A stretch of 64,000 nucleotides of DNA from Onchidella celtica (lineage: Eukaryota; Mollusca; Gastropoda; Systellommatophora; Onchidiidae). A program made the position numbers and the translations under genes. The notes beneath the pieces were generated by a model. It ran no database searches. It worked only from the letters and a program-made list of their open reading frames with translations, and had not been told where the DNA came from. Location of the stretch: the NCBI GenBank assembly GCA_963931925.1, contig OZ007570.1, positions 59,869,848 to 59,933,847 on the forward strand, read 5' to 3'. Below, in pieces: positions 25,801-32,442 of the stretch (the first letter of the stretch is position 1; each line of letters begins with the position of its first letter).

Positions 25801-26732
25801 TCAGTAAACCAGAGCATCCTTCACATATTGGTCTCATAGTGGGCTGGGGCTCAGGCGGGAGTCAGGATGAAGGTGAAGAAAGGAAAAATTTATTGGAGGA
25901 TTACACACGGCATTCACCTCTTGAGTCAAACCAACATGAATATGCTCATCCAAACATGTATTATTCTCAAGCTGGTATAGGCTACCCTAATAATGCCTTT
26001 TACCCACCTTTGAGATTTCATTCTTTCCCTGGAGAGGGGAATCCTGATGATATCTGTGATGTTGATGGTAATGGAAACGATGATGGAAAACCACTTATTG
26101 TTAGGGGTCAAAGTGACGAGGAGAAAGTGAGTAAGGACTACGCAAATGAGAAAATTGGTCCAAGAAAACCATTCACACACGCTGAGTCAGAGTCAAACCT
26201 TCTGTCAAATAAAAGGTTTATGCCTCGGATGAAACGCTCAGCAGAGCAAGGAGATATTGCACATTTGTGTGATGCATTAGAAGTATTCGAGATCGAGGAG
26301 GACAAATCGAAACTATGTTATTCTTCCATGGTACTAAAAGAGGAGGAACCTGAGGACATTGTAAAATCTAAGAAAACAGACAGTTCTCATAACAACTTAA
26401 ACACTTCATCGCACCCATCGGGGAAAAAATCATCAGCAAAACATTCTGTATCTTTTGGTGAGAGCACCTTGATTCCTTCTCCCAATTCAGAGCTGAATGA
26501 AACAAATATTGTGCCAAACGAGCACAGAGACAAGACACCGCCAAGAAGGGAAACCAATGATAGACCTTCACAATCCAATCACAAGTCAGCCTTGGTGAAC
26601 AATCAAAGTGAAGGCTCCTCCCCTTTAACAAATGCAACCAATGAAGTATTAGACAATCAAGCTACCACGGACAGACTTACCAACATGTTCTTAGACCAGA
26701 GAAATCCCATGTTGCAGGAAACACACTTGTGA
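4632..26732 (+). CDS. DAGLA: sn-1-specific diacylglycerol lipase, alpha-like (3' eleven exons)
   Basis: This enzyme hydrolyses the sn-1 acyl chain of diacylglycerol to give 2-acylglycerols such as 2-AG, at the plasma membrane. Exons are 4632-4834, 5247-5379, 6455-6538, 7583-7660, 8565-8645, 13445-13587, 14393-14461, 14841-14913, 22912-23105, 24201-24333 and 24888-26732. All junctions are GT-AG, phases agree, and the sum is 3036 nt (1011 residues plus stop). In window numbering, the nucleophile Ser208 sits in GHSLG, Asp260 in [10 protein letters not shown] and His386 in INDHMP. The Ser-Asp spacing (52) and Ser-His spacing (178) match what I recall for mammalian DAGL-alpha (S472, D524, H650). 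On that basis about 264 N-terminal residues, including the four membrane helices, lie upstream of the window. The 614-residue tail with a PPxxF motif points to the alpha rather than the short-tailed beta type. The gene is interrupted only in introns: a SINE, an LTR element and MITE-like repeats. Confidence 0.93.
5247..5379 (+). CDS. DAGLA: DAGLA-like exon 2 of window, Cys-rich
   Basis: The acceptor is ttctaccag and the donor gat/gtaagc. Residues 68-112 include the cluster RCCCCKKQ and [10 protein letters not shown], typical of DAG lipases just before the catalytic core. The 3' end of this exon and its donor are triplicated downstream as a 125-bp tandem repeat. Confidence 0.9.
5349..5723 (+). 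repeat. 125-bp tandem triplication spanning exon end and donor
   Basis: The sequence from agatctggt in exon 2 through the donor gatgtaagc and into the intron recurs at 5474 and again at 5599, diverged. Each copy keeps a tatcatgtggatgta-like donor context and the downstream words ataggagctttccactgat and ggtgagatgttga. Only the first copy is joined to an open exon. Confidence 0.8.
6455..6538 (+). CDS. DAGLA: DAGLA-like exon 3 of window
   Basis: Twenty-eight codons, phase 0 at both ends, acceptor cgtttcag and donor cag/gtgagg. It encodes [12 protein letters not shown] and [10 protein letters not shown], early strands of the alpha/beta-hydrolase fold. Confidence 0.92.
6937..7408 (+). repeat. tRNA-derived SINE, copy 2 (most complete)
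   Basis: The head has a box A-like tggtctagaggtaaggtgc and box B ggttcgaaacc (6989-6999). The conserved body follows at 7010-7210, then C-rich and A-rich linkers. A 3' domain (gcctgctccagttataactg) ends in a (acaaat)n tail at 7383-7408. It lies in intron 3 of the lipase gene, sense orientation. The short reading frames across it are not genes. Confidence 0.85.
7583..7660 (+). CDS. DAGLA: DAGLA-like exon 4 of window
   Basis: Twenty-six codons ([15 protein letters not shown]...), phase 0, acceptor ttcctccag and donor aag/gtggat. It continues the RGTLS segment, equivalent to the D-A-L-T-D-L stretch of the family. Confidence 0.9.
8565..8645 (+). CDS. DAGLA: DAGLA-like exon 5 of window
   Basis: Twenty-seven codons ([17 protein letters not shown]...), phase 0, acceptor caatgtag and donor gag/gtaaaa. 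It encodes the helix that precedes the nucleophile elbow. A 4.8-kb intron follows. Confidence 0.9.
8646..13444 (+). other. Intron 5 of the lipase gene
   Basis: A 4.8-kb AT-rich intron with poly-T tracts (9677-9692, 10087-10110) and one hairpin-repeat copy (10583-10715). Open frames such as 11222-11443, 11867-12091 and 12233-12640 show no recognisable domain, have AT-driven composition and lack supporting splice sites. Confidence 0.7.
10583..10715 (+). repeat. Short hairpin (MITE-like) repeat copy
   Basis: It starts caaaccatagaaaatctgtg and continues through gcaaagtcaaaatg, gttgtaggtagcaaaagc and aataaaacacaaa. These match the family members at 23682 and 55377 in order and spacing. Non-coding; in intron 5. 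Confidence 0.7.
13445..13587 (+). CDS. DAGLA: DAGLA-like exon 6 of window, nucleophile
   Basis: Residues 194-240 contain [16 protein letters not shown] with catalytic Ser208 in the GxSxG elbow, then [10 protein letters not shown]. The acceptor is gaatatag and the donor cac/gtaaga. It ends in phase 2. Confidence 0.95.
14393..14461 (+). CDS. DAGLA: DAGLA-like exon 7 of window, catalytic Asp
   Basis: Encodes [15 protein letters not shown] with catalytic Asp260. The acceptor is ttcatacag and the donor tag/gtgagt. It enters and leaves in phase 2. Confidence 0.93.
   Translation: MTLCGRNQAVHHISCCRQRLCT
14841..14913 (+). CDS. DAGLA: DAGLA-like exon 8 of window
   Basis: Encodes [19 protein letters not shown], acceptor cactatag, donor aag/gtgagg, ending in phase 0. 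The following intron (14914-22911) carries the 7.2-kb LTR element. Confidence 0.92.
15285..16472 (+). repeat. 5' LTR of intronic element
   Basis: 1188 bp, TGTCAC...GTGACA, with an AATAAA signal at 16366-16371. It is identical by eye to the 3' LTR, apart from seven substitutions that all lie in 16388-16446, downstream of the AATAAA. Confidence 0.95.
16474..16486 (+). promoter_or_regulatory. Primer binding site, tRNA-Pro type
   Basis: TGGGGGCTCGTCC begins two bases after the LTR. It is identical to the first 13 bases of the tRNA-Pro primer site known from murine leukaemia virus. It would prime minus-strand DNA synthesis. Confidence 0.8.
16487..17398 (+). other. 5' leader of intronic element
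   Basis: About 0.9 kb non-coding. The part at 16835-17050 shares ordered blocks with the leader of the array elements: cgggcggtggcg, ag/gaagacgt and tcagactct. Confidence 0.7.
17399..20131 (+). pseudogene. gag-protease-integrase ORF with integrase core deleted
   Basis: An uninterrupted 910-codon ORF from ATG. Residues ~20-145 are a very charged Glu/Lys/Arg/Gln helix with repeats. A retrotransposon gag core follows at about 150-320. There are two CCHC knuckles (C420-C433 and C438-C451), a protease site D538-T-G-S, and an integrase zinc module starting at H729 with CKTCSACQ. The first catalytic Asp (D799, SIDLV) is present. The sequence then jumps in frame to the integrase C-terminal region, including GPY (WKGPY). 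About 175 residues holding the second Asp and the Glu are missing compared with the intact copies. The tail after about residue 900 runs out of frame at a second deletion. Gag and protease could still be made; integrase could not act. Confidence 0.88.
20112..20942 (+). pseudogene. RT C-terminal fragment and RNase H
   Basis: An open segment in the +1 frame relative to the gag ORF. It starts near [14 protein letters not shown], the RT active-site FxDD, and continues through the RT thumb ([13 protein letters not shown]). RNase H follows ([30 protein letters not shown]) to TAG at 20940-20942. Everything N-terminal to FFDD, including the first catalytic Asp of RT, is missing. The ATG at 20058 lies in the integrase region and is not a natural start. 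The 3' side looks conserved, so the deletion is probably fairly recent. Confidence 0.88.
21281..21295 (+). promoter_or_regulatory. Polypurine tract
   Basis: tggggtgggggatga lies directly against the 3' LTR and is nearly the same as the tract of the array elements at 37547-37559. It would be the primer for plus-strand DNA. Confidence 0.8.
21296..22483 (+). repeat. 3' LTR of intronic element
   Basis: 1188 bp, TGTCAC...GTGACA, AATAAA at 22377-22382, followed by the GAGAT target duplication. Confidence 0.95.
22912..23105 (+). CDS. DAGLA: DAGLA-like exon 9 of window
   Basis: Residues 289-352 run from WKIISKG to [16 protein letters not shown]. The region includes the insert corresponding to the regulatory loop of DAG lipases. 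The acceptor is tccattgcag. The donor is aaa/gtaatt, a weak one, chosen because the next exon restores phase 2. The cysteine run seen here in mammals is largely absent. Confidence 0.88.
23682..23845 (+). repeat. Short hairpin (MITE-like) repeat copy
   Basis: It begins with gaaatattataaaaaccatag and continues aaactgtggggtcgcagcag, caaagtcaaaattgggcaaa, aagttgtatgtagcgaagcc and gcatgagaaataaaac. This is one of the best-preserved members. It lies in intron 9. Confidence 0.75.
24005..24118 (+). repeat. Short hairpin (MITE-like) repeat, collapsed copy
   Basis: It repeats the first ~60 bp of the 23682 copy (gaaatattataaaaaccaca, gtcgcagcagggctataagc). It then continues directly as the opposite arm (ttgctacatacaactttttc, gcccaattttga), giving a compact hairpin. 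It lies about 80 bp before exon 10. Confidence 0.75.
24201..24333 (+). CDS. DAGLA: DAGLA-like exon 10 of window, catalytic His
   Basis: Encodes [20 protein letters not shown] and [15 protein letters not shown]. His386 completes the triad. The acceptor is ctgttccag and the donor aag/gtgggt, ending in phase 0. Confidence 0.92.
24888..26732 (+). CDS. DAGLA: DAGLA-like terminal exon, C-terminal tail
   Basis: The acceptor is ctgtccacag. The 614 codons start [18 protein letters not shown] and end at TGA 26730-26732. The tail is Ser/Asn/Glu-rich and looks disordered. It contains the PPLRF motif (26004-26018, window residues 770-774), matching the PPxxF Homer EVH1 ligand described for DAGL-alpha, plus Ser/Pro-rich stretches with RxxS sites. 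The length is comparable to or longer than the mammalian alpha tail. The rest of the tail shows no clear conserved domain. Confidence 0.9.
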   Translation: MVMKVAPEKPVHTLTEEQRKEMLSHPSTSSLATPTASEVNNSSERTQNARGSDDSNSNVNGSNFGANVDNLFEEDDTAVLFGVAPEMEELVQAPLASPETLSMASGVAVFSPSSSIVGRDSLRQSLQRCAVKQMDSPCENPNEEMEVIVETANQGKRSRSASQKSGSSSPKDKSSWREKSASPANQDVEAGDGGDAQGSEDYVVKLRSGNMISVKAEVVNEMVKQNTKASSPPPEGQKPSAENDVTAYIDSGNHDSNSAVLEPSSHTHVVSPSHQKQFNTDQENSSALPYQSDSTESGNYPTFEISKPEHPSHIGLIVGWGSGGSQDEGEERKNLLEDYTRHSPLESNQHEYAHPNMYYSQAGIGYPNNAFYPPLRFHSFPGEGNPDDICDVDGNGNDDGKPLIVRGQSDEEKVSKDYANEKIGPRKPFTHAESESNLLSNKRFMPRMKRSAEQGDIAHLCDALEVFEIEEDKSKLCYSSMVLKEEEPEDIVKSKKTDSSHNNLNTSSHPSGKKSSAKHSVSFGESTLIPSPNSELNETNIVPNEHRDKTPPRRETNDRPSQSNHKSALVNNQSEGSSPLTNATNEVLDNQATTDRLTNMFLDQRNPMLQETHL

Positions 26733-27341
26733 TGTTAGGTTTTTGGAGAAAGTACTTTTTGTTTGCTGTCACAAGAACTATCCATCAGGCATTGTATCTA
26801 GCATGCTAGTTTGTATGGTCGAGGAAATAAGTATTACAACATGTATTTACCAATTCATGTGTAAAATTGTATTGCTGCATCCATTTGCCGCTAAAAGAAC
26901 ATTGACCACTCTTTAAGAAAAAAACAACAAACTTTTATACACAGGAAAGGCAGCTTGTGCGCACTACCATATATGTAAAATTTCAATGTTGTTTTCACTT
27001 GCTGCAATAGAAGCATTTCACCAGTAGTTTGTGAAAAAAAAACAAGAACAAAATATTTTAATGAGCTAAAGACGTTCTGGTGTTCAGGTCAGCCGAGGCA
27101 TAAGAAATGATTATTTGCAGTGAAAGACAATGCTGAAAATTGTTTTTACTGACAAGACTCCAGTTGTGTCCAGTTGCCTTTGCTGAGTTCATTGTATTGA
27201 TTTGTAAAAATTATCACCACTGTTGTTAATGTCTTTTTGAAGAGGATGACAATGGGGCATTTTGATATGAATTTAAGAAAACTGACTTCATAGAATTGTA
27301 AAATACATGAGATGATATGGATAAATTTTAATCTATTAATT
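26733..27341 (+). other. Lipase 3' UTR/downstream sequence
   Basis: AT-rich non-coding sequence after the stop codon. I see no AATAAA before the SINE at 27342. The transcript may therefore use a variant signal, or the UTR may run on into the inserted repeats. Confidence 0.55.
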
Positions 27342-27629
27342 TCAATTTTGCCCGGGCAGCGGCCTTTCGGCCTGCTCTTTACGATTTCCAACTGCCAAGG
27401 TATCTTTAACGTGCGCAACGTGCACACGGGCCCTCCGAATTTTTTCGTCCTTATCCGAGAAGACTAGGTACTCGATCTTACCCCCCAATAGGACCAGGGA
27501 CTTGAAAATATGAGAAAAATCCAATTTCCAAGAACTACTCGATCCTACCCCCCAATAGGACCAGGGACTTGAAAATACGAGAAAAATCCACTTTCCAACA
27601 TGCCTGCACTGCCCGGGTTTAGAACCCGG
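27342..27629 (-). repeat. tRNA-derived SINE, copy 3, body half
   Basis: The same family as 49-322 and 6937-7408, on the - strand. It contains an extra 67-bp direct duplication (ctcgatct at 27471 and ctcgatcc at 27538). It is broken inside the tRNA-like head (box B, gggtttagaacccgg). The head resumes at 55209. Confidence 0.85.
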
Positions 27630-29075
27630 TGTAGCAGGCCAGATTATACCCCCGCCAGACTATACCCGGGGTTAAACTGGCCTAGCCCAGAATATCCCCC
27701 GGGGTATATTCTGGGCTAGGCCAGTTTATACCCCTGGGTTTACTTTGGGCTAGGCCAGACTATACCCCCCCAGTCCGGATTATACCCCCTACTTTTTTTT
27801 AAAAACAAGTCAAGACCGCAGTTTATTTCAACTTTAGTTTGAATTGTCCATTATCACTGTCATCAGGTATCATATTGAAGCATACATTTTTGACTCTTGT
27901 AAATTATGATAAATTTAAAAGGAAATAAACATGCTTAAAAAGCATTGATATATATAAAAGGATTGAAAATCCCTTGAAACTGATATAATTAAACTTTAAC
28001 ACTAATTTTACTTGTGTCCGTTGGTATTATTATTGTTTTGGTTTTTTTTATAATTAGTTGTCCATGAGTTAAACATGTATTGTAATCTTTTTGTTTGGCA
28101 CCACTAACATATACTTAGTGGCAAGGTATGAACTAATTATAAGACTTATAAGTGTAAAGTTCTGAATCTTATTTTAATTTTTGAAAATCAGAAATGTGCT
28201 TGATCTGTCGGAACAATTAGATCTACATACAAAGTTACACTGATGCAGAGAGAAAGACCAGGAAAGAATACATAGAGAAAAAAACAACAACAACATTTTA
28301 ACAACTGAACTGGCAGATGGTGCAATTCCATCATCCAGCAGACATTAAATACTTCACACATAACTAAATGAGCAATGTTCTTACTTGTTGGTAATGTTGT
28401 GTGAGCAATGTGCGTGTGTACTGTAGGCATTAAAGACCTGTAGGCCTTAGATATTGTATTTGCTGTTGTACTGTTACTGCTGCTGTGACAACAAATTTCC
28501 TGGAAACAGGATAATAAAGTCATACCTTATCTTATCTTATTTTATCTTACCTTATACATACTAAAATTGTTTCACATAATGAATTTAACCTGTCCAGATC
28601 CACTTGAAACGTTACAGAAAGCCAACCAGTAATATACAATAATAACAATAAGAACACCAAATCATCTTATTTACTCTTGAAAATAAAGAGAATATAATCA
28701 TTATCAGAATCACCATCATCTTGGAATAATACAAAGATAATAGGGAATATAAAAATGTCCTACACATCATTCTAGAATCTATAAGCAGCAATAATATATG
28801 TGTGTATATATCAAGTACATGTAAAAAAAAATGTGTTAAATCTTTTCAACTATTCAAGTAGAACTGGACTGAAAGCTTTAGCGAAGTAGCTTTGATAGTC
28901 ATGTAAAATGACAGATTAAATCCACTGAGACAACAGTGCATTACAGAAAGTACTTACAGTATGTTATGGCAAAAATTCGATGGATCATGTTGCATGATCA
29001 TGTCTTGTTAGTAAATTCTTTGATAGCGTATTTGTAGAAATGTATACATTTTATTAAGGCACTGGATTAGTTTCA
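27630..29075 (+). repeat. Left inverted arm of foldback element
   Basis: The first ~160 bp are modular: tatacccc, ggcctagccc/gggctaggcc and an imperfect palindrome centred near 27700. The inner part is AT-rich unique sequence repeated inverted in the right arm. Confidence 0.85.
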
Positions 29076-29389
29076 CTCACGTTCGTTGGCATGTTGTAGT
29101 TGTTTTTGTAGTTGGTTGCCATTGAGTAAAATTTGCACGGTACTGTTTGTTTGGCACTGACATACACTTGGTCCCAATGGATGAAATAATTAACGGACTC
29201 ATAAAAATGAAGTCATTTTAAATATTTTTTTGTGTACAAATACACAGTTGTTAAATCCCTTGGCAAGGGACGTGTTAAGCTGAGGAAGGTAAAGACGGAC
29301 AAGGTCTTTTTTTTTATTATTATTATTTCACTCGCGAGTGACATACCCTTATTCACTATAACACATAGGTTCAATCTTTCAAAAGCCTT
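29076..29389. other. Central spacer of foldback element
   Basis: About 310 bp with no clear partner in the other arm. It contains a T-rich run and a short ctcgcgag palindrome near 29331. No ORF. Confidence 0.5.
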
Positions 29390-29774
29390 GCAAACTAATC
29401 CAGTGTCTTAAACTGCAATGTGCATGAAATGTATATCTTTCTACAAATAACCTATCAAAGAATGATACTCACGAACAAGAAATACTGTTAATGTAACACG
29501 ATCCATTGAATTTGGCCTCAACATGCTATAGATCTAATTACCTTTTACAACGCACTACTTTTGTCTCAGTGGACTTACTCTGTCGGCTTACACAACTGTC
29601 AAGGCTATTTCACTAAAGCTTTCTGTTCAGTTTTACTTGAATATTTGAAAAGATTTAACACGTTTTTTATATATAGTTGATACACATACATTGCTGCTTA
29701 TAAATTCTAGAATGATTTGTAGGCCTACGCTACCATTTTTACACTCCCTCTCATATCTTTGCAATTTCCAAGAT
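29390..29774 (-). repeat. Right inverted arm, inner part
   Basis: The complement of left-arm sequence between about 28700 and 29075. It ends at AAGAT (29770-29774), the target duplication of the LTR array. Confidence 0.8.
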
Positions 29775-31061
29775 TGTCAAGACCAGATTTAATTCATAAG
29801 AGTAAATTTTTGCGAGAGCAGTAAGTAATTTTTAGAAACGTAATTATTGTACGAGCCAGCATAACTTGGCCTTGAGCTGGTCTCGTAAACAATGTGTTTT
29901 GAACAGTTTTTTCCCTGATAGATAGACAGAAGGTGGGGAAGGATAGAGGGACAGCGTAGGTGTGCATGACTGAGCACTTGTTGTATCTCGTGTTTTGAAC
30001 TAGGGGTAGTAAAGAGGGAAGGGGTGAGTAGGAATTAAATGTTATTGAGACGTCTGTTGACGTACAGAAAAACCGTGATCCAGAGTAAAAGCTCGGGGTT
30101 TTGAACATGTTAAGAATTTATTGCTATAAAATTTATATTATATTGTATTGAAGTAATTCGACCTTTGATGTCGACCCAAGGTCGTTGCGTAGGGCTGTTA
30201 CTTAAAATAACTCAGTTCGGCAGCTGAGCTAGAAGTGGTTGCACCAATCACAATCCAGGAATTAGACGGTAAGCTGCAGATGCAGTCCAGTATTTAAGGC
30301 CATACAGAACTTAGTTCTGGGCCACATGTAGAAAATCCATTTACGAGGTGGACGGCGATAGTCCTCAGCCAGATGAGGGACATGGAGACGCAGTTGAGCA
30401 GTCCATTGTGAGGGGCCTGATTTAAAGCTCCAGAGCCTAAGCTACTTGGTCTGATATAAACCCACAGCGTTTACATCCAGCGCTCTCACTCCCAGTGAGG
30501 GCCGCATGGTGAGAATCTATACTAATTTGTAATGATGAAAGTGAACCGTTCTACTTACTTTTGAAGACAGTTTCAGAGCTACCGCCAGACAACGCATGGT
30601 TGTACAAGCATTCTCCATGGCGTGTCTAGAGGAAATGTCCACATCATAACATGTCTCATTGAATTAATAGAATTTAAACTGTTAAATCTGTCGCCACGTG
30701 CGCGGATTCTATTTGCCATATAACTCATATGACCTGCAAGTAGTTAGATTGAATTCGTTAGTCTTTATAAAAGCTGTAGTTCCATTAGTTAGATTCAGTT
30801 GCCTTTGAATTGATATATATATTTATAATTATATTTGTTACATTAATTCCTGTAATTAAACTGCTCTACAGTTCTGCTAAAATTGAAAGCAATTGATTTA
30901 TTTAGTTTCTAGAGTGCAAGTATTTATTTTTGTGTGTTCGTCGATTGTGGGAGCGGACCTCGAAAGAGTGCAAGTATTTATTTTTGTGTGTTCGTCGATT
31001 GTGGGAGCGGACCTCGAAAGAGTGTCAGTCGAAATATCCCCATGTAACCCACATCGCGACA
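29775..31061 (+). repeat. LTR 1 of array (5' outer)
   Basis: 1287 bp, TGTC...GACA ends. It carries a direct 54-bp duplication at 30914-31021 and a private T at 30212, where the other LTRs have C. A TATAAAAG-like box lies at 30766-30773. Confidence 0.95.
30764..30773 (+). promoter_or_regulatory. Candidate TATA box of LTR
   Basis: tttataaaag is placed in the 3' third of the LTR and repeated in the other LTRs. If used, transcription would start about 25-30 bases downstream. This is inference from motif and position only. Confidence 0.35.
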
Positions 31062-32442
31062 TTGGAGGGGACACTACACACCATTGTTTAGTTTATAGTT
31101 TATTTAGATTAGAGTATATCGTTTTTCTCTTTGATTAACTTTTGTTTTTTTTTCAGTTTCAGTGCTCACGTGGTCTTCACGTTGAGCTACTTTAATTACT
31201 TCATTGTATTTAGTTTTGTATACTGCTTTCTTTCATTATTTGTTCCACATATTTCCGGCTCTCCCATTGACCCGAGGATCGAGGCCAAGGAGACTTCAAC
31301 ATAACTAAACGAAGAAAGACAAACGTACTGACTGTGGTGTACGCAAGGGCTAAAGGAATCTCCACCAGTTCCTTGAGTTAAGTGATTCCATCCTTAATAT
31401 CGTCTGCGTTAAGGAGTTGAGTGTTCCTCCTTCTGTTTTACAGGCTCATTTTACTTTTTCTCTGTGTTTAGGAACCCACGGGCGGTGGCGAGGGCGTTCT
31501 TACGTGTGCGTGTCCTCTGTGCCAAAGTGGTGGCTTGGTCGCCGATTTTGCCGTTTCGACGACAACGTCTGCGGTCTCGCAACAACCAGTGGTGATTAAA
31601 ACAGTGAGGATTCGCATTCGTGAGAATAGACTTTGATAGGGATCTGTACATTTTGTTTAGATTGTAGCGTTTCTATCTTCCTCGTTGTTTTAGGAAGACG
31701 TCTCTCTTGTCCTCTTCTTAATCCTATCTGTAAATATGTTCAGACTGTAGAGTTTGTTATTGTCCGTCTTTTCTTGTTAGTCTAGCGTCGAGTTTCGTGT
31801 TGTTTTTTTTTATTACACCTTACGTACATTGTAATTATACATTCCTTTTCTTAAATATATTGCCTGTGTGAATCATGCGTCAATGTTGACGCATTGATTA
31901 TATTCTCTGGTTGTTGTGACGAGTAAGGCTCATAGGCCGGAAGTTAAATATATTGTTGGGAATAGAGATTCCCCATTCAAGCGCAGTTGTGCACCTGCCT
32001 TGAATCTTCAGTAACTAAGTACTGAAATAGTAGTTCTTAAAAAGAACTTCAGGTAATAGAATTTACCTCGGAATTTAAAATATACGATAGCTATATAAAG
32101 ATAGCTGTAATTTTAATCAACGAAATAAAATTGTCGTTGATTTATACGTCATAAACATTAGTTACGCAGTGATAACAGTAAGGACACTGCAAGTTGTATA
32201 ACGAAGGAACAGTGTTGGTAATTCGTCGTTCTTAGTAGCGGCCACCCGACGAGGTCAATTGGCCTCAGGGATAATTGATAACTTCAGGTTAATAATTAAG
32301 ATTGTTATTTTAATCGGATAATCGTAAAGAATACAGTGCTAACATAGTTCACTGTACGCAGGTTATCGCGTGAAGGATCCGGATACCTGACCTTTATCAA
32401 TACTAGATCTCATATAGAGACTTATTCGGAGTCTTAACCATA
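31062..32442 (+). other. 5' leader of array unit 1
   Basis: 1.38 kb before the gag-pol ATG. It holds a strong hairpin at 31871-31899 (tgcgtcaa tg ttgacgca plus flanking pairs). It also holds blocks shared with the intronic element leader at 31460-31750. Short frames here are unlikely to be genes. Confidence 0.7.
31063..31080 (+). promoter_or_regulatory. Primer binding site, tRNA not identified
   Basis: tggaggggacactacaca follows the LTR after one base and has the TGG expected from a tRNA CCA end. It does not match the tRNA-Pro site of the intronic element. It is repeated at 38848 and 46633. Confidence 0.6.

Noticed and set aside
4632..26732. Assignment as DAGL-beta
   Set aside because: The catalytic core alone would allow it, but the 614-residue tail with PPxxF fits the alpha type.
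29794..30108. 104-codon ORF in the LTR (- strand, repeated at 37579, 45364 and 53149)
   Set aside because: It is repeated only because the LTR is repeated. No domain, and opposite to the element.
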